Origin: Laetiporus sulphureus 93-53 | Lineage: Eukaryota > Basidiomycota > Agaricomycetes > Polyporales > Laetiporaceae | Length of the DNA stretch: 64,000 nt | Direction of reading: 5' to 3' | NCBI RefSeq assembly: GCF_001632365.1 | Contig: NW_024468518.1 | Coordinates: 349,576 to 413,575 of the forward strand | Shown: positions 38,851-52,529 of the stretch, piece after piece | Numbering within the stretch: position 1 is the stretch's first letter | Layout: the number at the start of each line of letters is the position of its first letter | Translations under genes and position numbers: made by a program | Notes under the pieces: model-generated | Seen by the model: the letters and a program-made list of their open reading frames with translations, nothing else | Told to the model about the DNA's origin: nothing | Database searches by the model: none

Positions 38851-41800
38851 ATGAAAGAGAAACCTTCCCAAAAGTTAAGCTACAAATCCTTCGATGTGGC
38901 ATTTCTGGATGCCCGGCGGCTGGTGGATGAAGTTGCCATCGAGAGCGCTCTCAGCGTCCTTGAGGGCCACCTCTTCAATCCAGCTGCCAGCATTGAAAGT
39001 ATGCTGCGCGACCTGACTGCGGTTCCAAACCTTTTTGAGTTTGCGATATCCTGTGCGTGTGATCCGCTCATTCAGATTTCTTGGCACCTTATTTTGGCCC
39101 ACAGCGTTGGGAGAATCAGCCGCGTCCAAGCTTTTCACAAGGATCGTCGAGAATTTCCCAGTGGGTGTGGAAGGGGTCGCCGCATCGCCGCATCGACACA
39201 TCTTGGAACGATGGTCGCATTCTCTGCGTGCTCATTCCCATTTACTGAGCGCGAAAGACATCCGGAGTCTGCAGGACCATTGCGCCACGCTGGAGCGTTC
39301 TCTCAAAATATTAGATGTCCTTGCTTCCTCTCTGCGTGCTCTGCCGGGAGATAATTCGGATGTCGTCGTGGCTGGTTCTGGAACATCCGAGAGGTCGCGT
39401 AACCACACAGTTCGAAGCGGACGACTCATGCGCCAGGAGCTGCTGATGAGTGTTAATCGGCAGTACTTCGTTGAGCTGGCCATATCTATTCCATGTAGCA
39501 TTGAAGAGGCCGAGGAAGTAGTTGCGTTTTTACTGGAGAAGCTAAAGTCTATCCTCCAGGTACGCATGCCATATTCCAATCAATCACTAATATGCCGTTA
39601 TGAACTTGTAACGCAGTATTTCCTGACTATGATTCGCCACCCGCAACTCTCTGAGACTTTCAGAAGCGCATATATTCCAGTGAATTATCAAGTGCAGCGA
39701 GTCTCGCCAAACATCCGGCGCGTCAATTATCACATTCATTTCGACGGCGCAAATGGATTTGGCCCTTGGAGGCTACTGCTATCACCGCGTGCTGAGGGTC
39801 ACATGCGTACAGCCTACAATAAAGTGCCAACCCTTTTTGAGATCATAGTCACGAAGTTTCGGTATGTTTCTAGCGACTGTCGAATTGCCGAACTACCTTA
39901 CCGTGCTTGCGACAGAACCTTGTCAAATGGTTACTTCACTCATGACAACCACAATCGCTTGAGCGGAACGGAGGAAGGCGTTCCAATTTATGAAGGCAGG
40001 GTCAACGGCAAGCTGTGCTACGTTGTGCGTATATGAAGCAACGAATCTTATCCATACCAGCTCTGAGTATTCATGTGCAGTATCAAATTGACTGTGAGCC
40101 TGCTTCCGTAGAGGATGCGATGGAGCTGCAGGAGGAAGAGCAAGGTTTGCTTTCTGTTTTGATTGGCATCGATATTGGTTGACAACAAGAACTCTAGTAC
40201 TTAAGATCCACGGAATCTTCACCCACAGTAAAATGAAGTGGCACATCTGGAAGAGGCTAAGCCGACAACTTGCTCGGTCTAGCCCAGAATACGTACAGAG
40301 GTGAGAGCCATGACGACCATTTGAAACCAGGTTTGACAAGTTCGAAATTCAAGATGCGTGTTACTTTCCGATGGAGCAGGGAAGAAGGACGTGATCCATC
40401 CGAAGAAGTTTAATTCCATTTCGCAGCATCCAGTGATGGAGCCTCCATCCGTACCAGTGCAGCCAGACCTTCAAGAGGATTTTGATCTCGTGCGTGTATC
40501 GCTAAACGTTATTATTTCCGACCTGAACGCTAGTCTGTTAGTGGCAATCGGTCATTTTGTAAGTCTATGTGATGCTCAATGTGTCAATGCGATCTCAACT
40601 TGTAGCCGTTCCAGCCAGAAGAATTATACCGATTTATCTAAAGTAAGGATGACGTCATGACAGTGTTGCACATTTTGAACGGCTCAAATTGATAATGAAA
40701 TGTAGTGCTTCCTGGCCAGTGAGTGTTGACATAACCAAAGCTCTTGCGCTGTATCCGCTCATTTCCTACGGCAGGCATTCTTGAGGACCCACAAATCACC
40801 CCGCAATTTGATCCTACGTAAGCAGGATATCATCAAAAGTGGATATCGCTGATGGCATGTCCCTTCAGTGACGAACAGAAGGAAATTATGGTACATCCAT
40901 CCTCTTGCTATATCCTTGGAAGGAGCGGAACAGGGTGAAGACTACGAAATTCTATGACAACCTGATTTCCACATTCTGACTTATGCAACCATTAGGAAAA
41001 CGACCGTTATCCTGTTCAAAATGCTATGGATTGAACGATCGTGGATGGAGGATTCTGGAATATCGGTGACACCTCGCCAATTATTCATTACACGATCGCG
41101 TGATCTGGCCGTCGAAGTTGAAAAGACTTTTTTCCGTCTCTACGAGTCTAAATTCGCTGTCGACGACCCTTTAGATAAGCTATCAGTAAGAGCGGGGAAT
41201 TGGCGGCAGCAGGTTTCCAGATTTCGTCTTGTCGACTTGGATGAAGAAGCAAAAGAAGACGGTGAACTTCCTCAGCGCTTCACGGATCTGAAGGAAGAGC
41301 ATTTCCCCCTTTTCCTCTCATCTGACGAGGTGTGTGTTTCGTCGCAGGTCGCTTGTTAATTTGGCTTCATTACATCTTTGCAGCTATGGCGCATGCTGGA
41401 GGCTGATCTGCAGATTTCCTCAACGAAAAAGGTGGGTTTTTAATGCATCGTTTCCGCGACACAACCTTGAAAGCCTGCTGAAACTTCAACGTATCAAGTT
41501 GATTTCGTACGACGTGTTTCTCAACGAGTACTGGCGCCATTTTTCAGTCTCACTCACCAGAGGACTGGGTGCGTTTATATTTGCCCATTATTCGTTCATG
41601 TCATGCTTAAACCCCACACTGTACACACGTCTAGATCCAGCTTTGGTGTTCAACGAAATCATCGGTAAGATGCCCCTCTCTAATATGACAGCATCAGCTT
41701 ATGTTTCTGTCGTAGGAGTGATCGAGGGCTCAGAAGGGACCCTGCACAGCCGAAATGCATTTTTAGATGAAAAGACATACACCGACATCAGTAGACGTGC

Positions 41801-44800
41801 AGCCAGAACTTTCTCCGACCAAAGAAAAACGATCTATGATATATTCGTTGCATATCTCAAGCGCAAGCGCGAGCGTGGAGAGCAAGACCCAGCAAATAGG
41901 TTTGGCGGGGTCGCTATTCTGTGAATGATCGTTAATTTCCTGCTTCAGGACTCACATAATCCTGCAGCACTTGCGACAACATGGCCTTCCTGGCGTGAAA
42001 CTGGATTACATGTAAGCTATGCATCCGGCTTCGCCACCAAATGTTATGTTGACTCGATGGACTAGCTATGCTGATGAAGCACAGGACAATCTGTTGATTG
42101 ACGCTCTTGGTAAGCCATCGAATACCCTTGCACTCGACGCCAAACAGGTCATAATGTCGTTATGAATCTCCAGTATTGCGAAATCTGTGCAGAAATCCGA
42201 TTGATGGCCTAGTTTGGGCGGGTGATACGGCCCAAACGATCGCGGACGGGAATTCGTTCAGGTTCGAGGATTTGAAGGCTTTTCTATACCGCGTGGAGGT
42301 ATTTTCGCATCCATCTGGTTCACAAAGTCAGAGCAATTGACACAGAATTTGCTTATCAGAATTCCGACCCTTCACCCTCCCGTCCGCATGTAGAGCCCCA
42401 CTTTTTCCCACTCGCGCTGAATAACCGCTCCCATTCGGGAATCGTTGATTGTGCTCATGCGATAATCAAACTGATCACTAGATTCTGGCCCGACTCGATT
42501 GACCGCTTACCGGACGAAAAAGGCAAAGATGATGGGCCTAAACCAGTATTTGTGCGCGAGTGGAAACCTCATGCACCTCCTTCTGAGGGCAATGAATTGT
42601 GGGTTTTTCTCTTGCTGGCCTTTCCCGCGGGAATCTGAGATAGTGATGCATGGCGCCAGTGATCGTACTCTACTCGGCGCAGATCAATGTAAGTACGGCA
42701 TTCAGCATTATTGCTTTTGTCCAACGATCATCCAGGTATATTGGTGCGCAACGACGCCGTGCGTAAGCAACTACGGGCACGAACATCTACGGATGTTGGC
42801 CGAATTCTGTGTGTGGTCGTCTCCCTCCTTGCATGCCCCAGCTCACTCTTCATAGTATATTGCAGGAGTGCAAAGGTCTCGAATTCAACGACGTACGTAA
42901 TTACTCTATGCGAGAGCATCGCTGTGTCTCACATTTGGAAAGGTCTTCTTATATCATTTCTTCGAAGACTCTATGGTGGGCCTCACGGAATGGCGAGCTC
43001 TTCAAGCGTCGGCAGAGTCTGAGGATAATGCTCTCAGGCATGCGGTTTTGACGCGCAGTCTCTGCCGTGAAGTGAGTGGTGCTGCATCTGGTCCACCTTG
43101 CTCCATTTTGATCACCTCTATCAGCTCAAGTTTCTCTATGTGGCAATCACGAGGGCGCGATGCAACGTCTGGATAGTGGATGACTCTGAGAGGGCTGCTC
43201 CTATGAGGGTATGATGTATGTATCTCTCACGTCGGCTTCTACTGAATAACACGTAGGACTTTTGGCTCTCTCGGGGTCTCATACAAGATGATATTATGGG
43301 TGGTGATGTGCCAAAACCGCCTCAAGAAGATGCAGCAATATATATCAAGTTTGCCCAATCGCTCTTCCGTAGGAAATTATACGGCCTTGCTATGGACGAT
43401 TACATGCGAGGCAAACGGCCAAGAGAGCAGAGAATCGCTCATGCATACTCCCTTCGAGAGGACGCGCGAGCCATGGCCGCGGATCAATTGCAAGCATTCC
43501 GATTGGCGGCTCATGCATTCCAGAACTGCGCAAGGGAAGCTGAAGATACGAATCCAGACAAATATATATACTTCAGGATCTCAGCAGAATGTTTTCTTCG
43601 TGGCGGTGACGTGGGTTCTGCTGCTCGTCAGTACCTAGAAGCACGGAAATATACCCGCTCTGCTCAGCTGTACCGGGAGGCGGGCATGTTCGACGAGGCC
43701 ATGTACGTTGTACGAAAGCACCGGTCGCACATTCAACAAGAAGCGGCAGAAGGCATCGTTGATGTTGCTCGGATGTTTTATCTCGGAAACGGCGACATCA
43801 GGTATGCCAGTGCGGATTTTATATATGTATCTCTTCATTGATCGAGCTATAGGAAAGCAAGGAAGTTGTTCAACACTAACCGCGAAGCCGTCGATTACTT
43901 GGAACAACATGGGTCAAGTCTTGTCAGCGCCGTAAACATCACGAAGGCTATGGTTCTCGAGGAGACAGGCGATGTCGAACAAGCGGTCAACGTGTACTTT
44001 GAAGAGGGACATACGATCACAGCGATTCAACGTATCACTGCAAATAGTCGCAACCTGCAGTGGGCAGCTGAGTCATTACTTCGTTACTTATGGCAGAACC
44101 TCTCCCTCGGACTGGATGTTCATTCTGCTTCCACCGTCCCGAAGACTGCCGTCGACGCCCTGCTTCTTTTACTTTGCCAGAAAAATGTGCATTGTCTACG
44201 CGAGGCTACTTATCAAGAGGTACGTCCACGACAAACAGTTATTTTGATCCATTTCTAACCTGTCAACAGATGCTTGCCTTCCGCGGCATACTGCTCAACG
44301 ACGATAAAGCGCTCATACAACTCGCTAGCAACCCTTCTATGCTCAAGCATAATGCCGCTGCCGCTCTGTTATGTCTTGACTATGTTTTCTCGAAGCCTTT
44401 TGAGCTGAGCAAGTGCTCAACAGCCTCCATTACAAGCAAGCTCCGCGCCTTTCTTCGCTACGTGACGAGCTTGCGCTCCTTTGCATTCTGTAAAGATATT
44501 TCCGACGACAGCAACGTTCGGCGACTGCTTCAGTTCGAGCCTACATCTGACGGTTCGTATCTCGTGCGACCTAACACGCTTCTACATGGTCATTGCAAGA
44601 GCACTGCGGAATCTGTGGGCCGCTCGTGGAAGGGAAATTACCTGCTCATACGTGGACATCGCATGAACAGCCTGTTGAAGCAGGCGCTGTCTAACCATCT
44701 CATCAGCAGGGTCACGAACGAGAATCAGGATGCGCATGGTGCACTGATTCATCATGATAATGTGCCGTGCATGATTGGTGGACATCATGCATGTCAGCAT

Positions 44801-46954
44801 CCGACTTGCTGCGAATGCGGGGCTGCATACGGCCTTCCTGTCCTCATTCATCTTCAGCAAATCCTCATCTATCATAGCACTCGTGGACTTCTTGGAGCGG
44901 CTTTGGACGAGAAACGGTTGGTTTTTGTAGCAATATCTCTCGAATCATACTCAGCTGAGCTGTTCGGCAGTTATTGGCTGAATCGGCTGTATTTCGTTCT
45001 CCGTCCTGCAATCGCACACTCCGACATTCTTGACATTGCGCGTGATGCCATGGCACCAGAATTCGAGGACGCTTTCGCCGTCGTGAAATGTTGGGTTCAG
45101 CACGTTCTCCTTCAAAAATGGTCTCCGAAGACGTCTGAGCTTTTCCTTTCGGGCTTTTCGCCGATGGCTCTTGCACTCAATGGCTCAATTGTCCTCCACG
45201 TATCGCGTAACATGGTTCCTATTGGCAGATTCATCCGACCCGCTGATGGCATAAATGTCGTCCATTGCCTCACAAGCTTCCTCACAAATGGCAGAAGCTT
45301 CTCATTGGTAGATGGTGTCTTTTTCGTGAGGTGAGCATTTTTCTTACATATCTGCTGTCCTTTCGCTTTATTTAGTCGAAATCTCCAGCCACATTCTAGA
45401 GCACAGAATTCCCATTGACATATGCCTTCTGTGCGATTTATTGGACAATCTCTGCGGAGCACTTGTAGTCGAGAGACAATATCAAGAGCAATCAAGCCTC
45501 CACAATGTCGTTCTTCCCATGAGCTGGCTTATTCGGGCGGTCATGTGGCATCGGCGCACCAGAAACACGGTCACAAATGTGCTGCCGATCTACTTTGAGC
45601 CACTGGAACAGTTACTCGAGCAGATATACTCCGGACTTCAAGATAGTGAGTTCTCGCGTTTACATTGCAGTCAAATAGTATCTTGACTAGGTGTGCAGAC
45701 AATCTTCGGTACAATGGAGAGAGCTTGCGGCAGGCTGCGGGCGACTCGATAGAACTTCGACATACGTTTATTGCTCGAATGTAAGCCGCCATTCTATACG
45801 CCTAAAGCGATGTCTAATCCATGAAGATAGCTGCGCGAACCTTCACTTTCGTGAGTAGTCGGACAAATGTTGGCTCACGATCCATCGTGGGCTGATTCAT
45901 TGGAAAACCCTTGCAGTTGGAGAAAATCTTCAATATGAATGGCTTCAGGAGGATCTGTTGTCGACAATGAGGTCGATTCGGAAGCCGAAGCGGTTGTACC
46001 ACGCATCATACAAGCAGTGAGTAGACTGGAATAGTAATCGTATGCCATAATGATGGTGAACGACATAGATACGTCACCGCTGCAACTTGGAAGATGCTTC
46101 GAATGGATCAGCAATCTGCTTGCCGTCGCAATGGGATCGTTCAGCTTTGCGAGAAAGGCCGGCAACCTCGAGAGCACATGACGATTGTAAACGTCCGAAC
46201 GATTGAGTTTACTAACCTCGATGAGCTCCCGGCCTTGTTAGGCATGGAAACATCGTCTCCAACAAGAACCGATACCTCCACACAATCTGCAGAGCCCATC
46301 TCTACCGCAACGATCGCGCCGCCAATCGCGATGCGCGCGGCCTATAAGAAGAAATCGCGAGCAGCCCAGATTATCTTGCGTGCGTATCGTCGATATCACC
46401 TTCGGCGTCGAGGGGTACCAAGCCATCGGCATATCATGAGGGTACATTTCTTCAAAGAGTTTCAAGGACAAGTGCCCGCGATGCGCTGGGCACGTTCACG
46501 GTATCGCCTACTCTATCTTGGCGCAGTACCACACCTGCTCGTCTGCCTGGAGTACATGGCTCGGCACCTGCGCCCCCTTGTGGCGACCAAGTTGCGGTGG
46601 GTGACACGGGTGGACCACATCAAGCTTGAAGAGGCACTCCGTGACTTACGCGAGACAACGTGCGTAGTATTCGTCAGCGATTCATTTGTTTGTCAATGCA
46701 TGTGACACGCTTCGTCCAGTGAACCGTATGGAAAGGTGACACACCTGCAAGACATTTTGGGGGCGAAGTCAGAATTCCATGTAAGGCGTGACTTGATCGG
46801 CTTGGAGCAGCGGGTGCTCGAGGTGCGGGATCTGGCATCGCGCCTTCCACGTGAGGCCATGAAGGAATTCGACGAAGATTTGCGGTTGGCGACGAAAATG
46901 GTGATACGGAGGACAACGATCGGGATTACAGGAATCCGCACTCACAGAGCGTGA
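38851..46954 (+). CDS. Helicase copy D: TRANK1-like UvrD-family SF1 helicase
   Basis: Start at 38851 (MKEKPSQKLSYKSFDVAFLD). RelE-like segment about 39735-40290 (GPWRLLLSPRAEGHMRTA, SNGYFTHDNHNRLSG, YQIDCEP, KIHGIFTHSKM) with the 13-nt block at 40132-40144. Motif I GRSGTGKTTV is split by a 61-nt intron (40935-40995). Motif II is DEAQD (42073-42087), III WAGDTAQTI (about 42220), IV NNRSHSGIV (about 42425), V CKGLEFNDV (about 42880) and VI LYVAITRAR (about 43140). TPR-like repeats lie at 43290-44210. At the CCCH position (about 44770-44820) there is a different Cys/His cluster (CMIGGHHACQHPTCCEC) that does not fit CCCH spacing. An IQ-like helix (ILRAYRRYHLRRRG, about 46380) and LYLGAVPHLLVCLEY (about 46510) follow. 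It ends at TGA 46952-46954, only 177 bases from the DOT1 stop codon. No break found. Confidence 0.88.
40132..40144 (+). other. 13-nt microexon equivalent in copy D
   Basis: GAGGAAGAGCAAG, followed by a GT donor. In copy D the sequence before it is open and joins it directly to YQIDCEP..., with no intron of plausible length between, so the upstream intron seen in A, B and C appears to be lost here. Confidence 0.65.
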
Positions 46955-47131
46955 CACTGTCCGCAGGTACTTCGACCGCGCTACTGTTGCTGATAAGAAT
47001 AGATATTACATCATACATATGCTATGAAAACGTCGCAAGCACGAGAGCAAAGTTGGAAAACTTGGAAGTCCGTGACAGCTGGATGCAATCTAACAGCATT
47101 GCACTATACGAATCCATACTGCCCACAAAGG

Positions 47132-49435
47132 TCATCGTCGCGATCTAGTAGTTCGGGCTGGAGTGGTCCGAGAGTTCTCAAAACGTTTCTTGATGTCCGC
47201 ATACCCCTCGCGATCTACTCGATGAAAGTAATAAGAACCTCCGCCATTCCCCCAGGAAACGCTTCCGGCGTAATATGGCCGCTCCTTGACTTGGAAGATT
47301 GCGCTTATGTCATCTAGCTGTACATAATAGTTAGTAAGCGTTCGGGAGAGGTTAAGGTCTGAACATACATTGCGCTCAGTAAGCCTCGAGGAGGACACGA
47401 AGGGCTTCAGTGAGACGACGATGGCGCCTTCCTTCAAATCAAGGAACTTAGGACGCAAAGCTTCATTGACTGGGTTCATGGCGAATGAGCATTATCATCG
47501 GCACGGTGATGGACCCTCGCACTCACGCGGTTCCAAGAACACTTTGTTATTCACGAGCACTACGTCCGCCTGCGGGACCAGCTCGTCCACCTTCCTGCTC
47601 GTCAGCATATCGCCCTCCTCCAGCTCCACCTCACCCATCTTGACGCCCCACATGCGGCAGCGTATCCTGATTTGCTCGAGCTGGCTGCGCGCAATCTTGG
47701 CCGGCGTCGGCATAATCTCGATACCAAAGCTTTTGCATCCTGTCTGCAGACTTGCCTGCAGCACAACGTTACCCACGCCGGAGCCAAGGTCGACGAAGAG
47801 CGAGTCCGGACCGAGGCCCGTCTCGTTGATGATCTGCGAGACAAGCGCCGGCATGAGCTCGCCATACACCTCGGAGGAGAACGCTTCGTAGCGCTTCAGC
47901 TCTGCAACATGCGGTCCGACGGCACGTTGGTACGTCTCGTCAACGATGCGCGTGACCACCTCTTTCGGAATGTTCGTCCATGACTTCACGACATCCGGGA
48001 AACAATTAGGCGGAGGCGATTCAAAAGGATCTGGGGGAAGCGGAGGATACTTGAGCAGCCGGAGGAGAGCATTGATAGCCTCCATGACCTTTATAAAAAG
48101 CGGCCCATCACGCTTGTTGATGGCGCGCTGGAGTAAGCGGAGATAATTAACGGTCGGTGCAGCAGTAGGTGAGATCTGAATAGCGTGATGCGATAGATTG
48201 GTGATTGACGAAAGCGAAGCGATGGAAGACACTGATGATACAGAAGTTATGGAAGTTGCAGATGAGTTCGACGACGCGGAACTTGAGGAATCCGTAGAAG
48301 AATCCGAGGAAGATGATGCAGGTGAAGAGGCGACAGAGAGTGCAGATGGAGGCGGGAATAATGCGGTTGATGCCTCTAGAGCGGCCTCCGTCAATGAAGC
48401 AGGTCCAGGGATATCGTCATCCGCCAGATTACTCGATGGTAGCGTTCCGAACCATGATTGTTGGATAGGAGTCAAATAATCTGCAGAACGATTGTAGGTA
48501 GATGCAGAAGGGGAGTAAATAGTTCTTACGTTTGTAGATGGTATGCAATGTGTTTTCTAGACACATAATTGGGTTATAGTGATCCTTGTCCTTCGGGACC
48601 AGCAGAGCGAACCTGGACTCAGTTAAGATACGAAGAATGTGAAGGCTCCTTGGCACTTACTTCTCGCTTGCACCACTGTTTGGGTATTCTAGTTCTACAC
48701 TAGGGTATATCGTAGGATGCACTTCAAATGAACGATTGTCGGAATCGTCAGGATCGCGAAAGTCTGAATTTATCATAGTCAAGCTACTCGTTTTGGCGCA
48801 CATATTACGCAGAACGTACATGTTTTGTAAGTTTTGATCAGATCTTGTACGACACTCTCCGAACTGAGGAACGCAGGCCCAGGCTTTCCATGCTCATCCA
48901 CCCAGCAGTCTCGCGGCCTAAGCGCGGCGGTGGGAAAAACGGAAACCGAACGCGAACGGCTTTTGCTGCTACGCAAGACGGGCATCGGAGATGGTGCGAG
49001 AGAAGGTTGTCGACTTGGACCTGAAGATCCGAATGACGGCGTAGGACTAAGGGCGCGCGACTTCGCAGGCATCTTGGATGCAGAAGCAGACGAGGATGCA
49101 CGCGCCCGTTTTGCCTTGACGGGTAGCTCATTGAGCTCGGAAATTTTGCGTTTTCTTTTCTCATCAGTGACCAGCGTTGAGGGAGAAGGAGAGGGTGTGG
49201 CAGATCGAACAGTGACCTTGACAGCGCCAACCCTCGGATCAGGTGTCCGCTGCACAGGTCGCTGGACCGCAACCACGCGCGTCGTGGTTGTCTGCACAGC
49301 GATTGACGCGCCTGCCTTCGAGGACTTTGACTTTGAGAAAAAGTTGAGGTCGGAAGACGAGGGGCGGGCGTTCATCGCGGTAGGAGCAAAAGAGCGCGTC
49401 CCCGCCACAGCAGACACCGGAACGCTGTGTTCCAC
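47132..49435 (-). CDS. DOT1: Histone H3 lysine-79 methyltransferase Dot1
   Basis: Nucleosomal H3K79 methyltransferase; a seven-beta-strand SAM enzyme, not a SET protein. The first exon (49435-48779) is Ser/Pro/Lys-rich and disordered, typical of fungal Dot1 N termini. Short exons follow (RFALLVPKDKDHYNPIMCLE). The main exon (48475-47495) starts in a Ser-rich stretch, then gives the Dot1 fold: PKEVVTRIVDETYQRAVGPH, YEAFSSEVYGEL, SAM motif DLGSGVGNVVLQASLQTGCK, GIEIMP, EEGDML, and VLVNNKVFLEP. The last exons give LRPKFLDLKEGAIVVSLKPF and VSWGNGGGSYYFHRVDREGY and end TTRSRR at 47132. It converges on helicase copy D and diverges from DBP3. Confidence 0.93.
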
Positions 49436-49846
49436 GTGAGTTGCCCCTTTGGGCCCAAGCAGTTCTCACTCACGTGGCCGGTACGAAACGAGTGCCGCCA
49501 CTGCCCGCCACTTGTTTCAGAGTGCGCTACAATCACTTTCACAACACTCATATGAGGTACAGCCTTTCAGCGTATGTTGCTTTCCAATGCAGCATAGGAT
49601 CTGGGCGAGCACAAGATTAGATTAGATCGGGGACAAATGCACGATTAGATTAGATTGAGTACAAGCAATGCCAAACAATCTCGCCCGGTGCAGCAAATTG
49701 TGGCCCAAAAGTTGTCTTGGTCTTAGCTTGCTCTCCTCGCCATCTAGAACGTGCTGGCTGCACCGCCGCTTGTCGAGAAAAGTCGGACTGGCATAATCAC
49801 CAGCTGTCTATCATTCCAGCTGGTTTCTCTGTTTCAATTGGTTTCA
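49436..49846. promoter_or_regulatory. Divergent promoter DOT1/DBP3
   Basis: Contains two copies of GATTAGATTAGAT, at 49615-49627 and 49643-49655, separated by 15 bases. They may be binding sites or just a small tandem duplication. Nothing else is recognised. Confidence 0.45.
49615..49656. repeat. Paired GATTAGATTAGAT direct repeats
   Basis: Two 13-base direct repeats, each itself a dimer of GATTA, in the DOT1/DBP3 intergenic region. Confidence 0.6.
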
Positions 49847-52112
49847 ATGCCACACTCAATCGAAGTAATGGTCGAATCTTCCGTTACTCATTCTTTGGAG
49901 GACTCCGCGGTGGTCAAGGTCAAGAAGCCCAAAAGATCCCCGGAAAAGGAGCGTCATAAAGAGGAGAAGCGAAAACGTCGTGTCGAGGCCGTTGGTCTGT
50001 ATGTGTGTTTTCTCAGTGTTTTGCCACATTGATGAAAGTATTCAGCCACAGAAGACACACCTGGAAGAAAACACAAGAAGAAGAGCAAATATAAGGATGT
50101 AGAGAGCGATGCGAGATCGGGTGAGCAGTGAGCACGAGTGACGTGTGTTATCTGCTCACATGTCTCCCAGAGACGGCTATTGACCCTTCCAAGACCGAGA
50201 AGAAGAGGAGAAAGCGGGAACGAGAGGGGGAACAGGAAGATAGTCAAGCTTCTCGGTCGGACGTACCCAAGAAAGATAAGAAGAGACGCAAGAGAGATGC
50301 GGAGGCACCAGAGATTGAAGGAACTATTGCAGAGTCTGTTCCCGACGTTGCCACGCCCAAAGAAGAGAAGAAGAAAAGGAAGAAGATGGAACTCAAAAAG
50401 ACTGAAACGTGCAGCGTCGGAACGAGTGAAGAGAAGAAGGCAGAGAGCACTGCCGCTGGTGCTCCAGCACCATCACAAATTAGTGCATTTCTCACTAAGC
50501 ATTCCGTGACGATCCACATGCCCGAGAATGCAGGGAAAGTCATCCCAGTGCTCTCGTTCAGACAGCTCGACATCCCATCTGAATTGCATTCTGCTTTCAC
50601 CGATTTCACCGAGCCAACACCAATTCAGGCATGTTCATGGCCTCCGGCGTTGGAGGGTCGCGACGTGGTTGGTATTGCGGAGACTGGGAGGTGAGCCCTG
50701 ACGCTGCCCCATACTCTACAATATCTAACGCAGTACGCAGTGGTAAGACACTTGCATTTGGCCTACCCGCGCTCGCCCGTCTTGTTTTGTCGCCAGCTCC
50801 ACAAGGGAGGAAGTTCAAGGACACAACGACCGTCTCCGTGCTCGTCATGGCACCCACACGCGAGCTGGCCATCCAAACACATGAGACTCTTGATAAACTT
50901 GGCGCGCCCTTCGGCATCGCAAGTGTCGCGGTGTTCGGTGGCGTCGACAAGGGACCACAGGCCAAGGCGCTGAAAAACGCTAACAAGAACGGCAAGACGA
51001 CGAAGATTATCGTCGGCACTCCCGGGCGGATTCTTGACTTGGTGGGTGATGGCGTGTGCGACCTGAGCCAAGTCACGTACTTGGTTCTGGATGAGGCGGA
51101 CAGGATGCTGGACAAGGGCTTCGAGAATGATATCCGGACGATCATTGGATACGCGAAGCAAGGGCCGGAGCGACAAACTCTCATGTGCAAGTCGCACCTC
51201 CTTTTTTGAGTTAGATCTTTCTTGACATTCGTTACAGTTAGCGCGACATGGCCTGAGGCGGTGCGGAGACTAGCGGCGTCGTTCCAACGGGACCCGGTTC
51301 GAGTGACTGTGGGTAGTGATGATCTGACAGCCAACAGTCATGTGGAGCAAAGTAAGTCGCACATCTCCGCATATGAGCAACTTCTGAGAATATGTTATTC
51401 AATAGTGGTTGAGGTCTTTGACGACGCTCGCTCCAAGGAGTAAGTCATCAGATCAGCGTTCCTTCGACCCCCCGCGCTCACGGTTGTACGCAGCTCCCGC
51501 CTTCTGGGCCACCTACGCAAGCTCTCCCACAAGAAGTCCGGTTCGCCTGAGGACGCGCGCATCCTTGTGTTTGCGCTCTACAAAAAGGAAGCTTCGCGTG
51601 TCGAGGGCATGCTGCGCAGTAAGGGTTACAGCGTCACTGGCCTGCACGGCGACATGTCGCAGCCCGCGCGCATGGAGGCGCTGCAGAACTTTAAGACGGG
51701 TGTGACGGGCTTGCTCGTTGCGACAGACGTCGCGGCGCGGGGACTTGACATTCCGAACGTCGCGGCTGTGATCAACTACACGTTCCCGCTGACAATTGAG
51801 GATTACATTCACCGGATCGGGCGGACTGGTACGTGCTTCTTGTCTCAAGGTTCGCGAAATGGCTGATTCGTGGCGATCTTGGCATCAGGCCGTGGAGGGA
51901 AGAGCGGCAAGTCCATAACGTTCTTTACTGGAGATGCTCATGAGCGTGCTCTTGCTGGGGAGCTAGCCCGAGTACTCCGGGATAGCGGCTTCGAGTGCGA
52001 GGATCTCAAAAAGTTTCCGATGACGATCAAGAAGAAAACGCACGGCGCGTACGGCGCCTTCTTTAGAGACGACATTCCTGCACCTACTGGCCCTACGAAG
52101 ATCGTCTTCTGA
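49847..52112 (+). CDS. DBP3: DEAD-box ATP-dependent RNA helicase Dbp3
   Basis: Nucleolar helicase for 60S pre-rRNA processing. A lysine-rich N-terminal extension ([20 protein letters not shown] and similar runs) is followed by Q motif [10 protein letters not shown], motif I AETGSGKT (split by an intron after GGGAG), APTRELA, TPGR, motif II DEAD, motif [17 protein letters not shown], motif [15 protein letters not shown] and motif [10 protein letters not shown]. The end, [14 protein letters not shown] and then KIVF, is characteristic of Dbp3. The SAT exon is joined through a GC-AG intron (51187-51237). I chose ATG 49847 over the upstream ATG 49751 because the upstream extension is not of the family's charged type; ATG 49868 is also possible. 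TGA is at 52110-52112. Confidence 0.9.
51187..51237 (+). other. GC-AG intron in DBP3
   Basis: A 51-nt intron starting GCAAGT and ending ACAG. Splicing ATG-T to TT-AGC-GCG restores MFSATWP, helicase motif III. Using the overlapping GT (51185-51186 as exon end minus one) gives a stop codon, so the GC donor is required. Confidence 0.75.
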
Positions 52113-52529
52113 AGCCTCTTTCACTGTTCCTAATCGAATAGATTTTTTCTACACACTTATTCATGACGTTGGACGTCGGACGTTTGCTGGGAGCGGTGCT
52201 CGCGTAGTGACAGTGAATTTCCCGTCAGTAGTTTACCACGCGCAGGCTTAGGATATTGCAAGCATCATAGATTATTGCGACGAAGGCAATCTATCGTCGT
52301 GCATTCGCGCCCGTTAGATACTCTTTCCGCCCAGTGCACGTTTTTAGAAGCAAAGTGATGACGCATTGGTGTCCTCGTTGTGCGATGACAAGCTACACAC
52401 CTCTACAACAAACGTACAACAGTCATACCATTATCAATATCCAATATACAGAACGATACAGAGCGGAGCTGGGTTCACGACGTGGAGTAGGGCATGCAAC
52501 ATGAATGTACAGATAATGGTCCGACCAAA
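52113..52529. other. Convergent spacer DBP3/TIF5
   Basis: Holds both 3' untranslated regions; AT-richer than the genes. No coding or RNA gene seen. Confidence 0.55.

Noticed and set aside
48198..48479. Acidic 93-codon plus-strand frame
   Set aside because: Antisense of the Ser-rich DOT1 exon; repeated Ser codons read as Glu/Asp on the other strand.
48834..49439. 201-codon plus-strand frame
   Set aside because: Antisense shadow of the DOT1 N-terminal exon, which fits the gene's exon chain.
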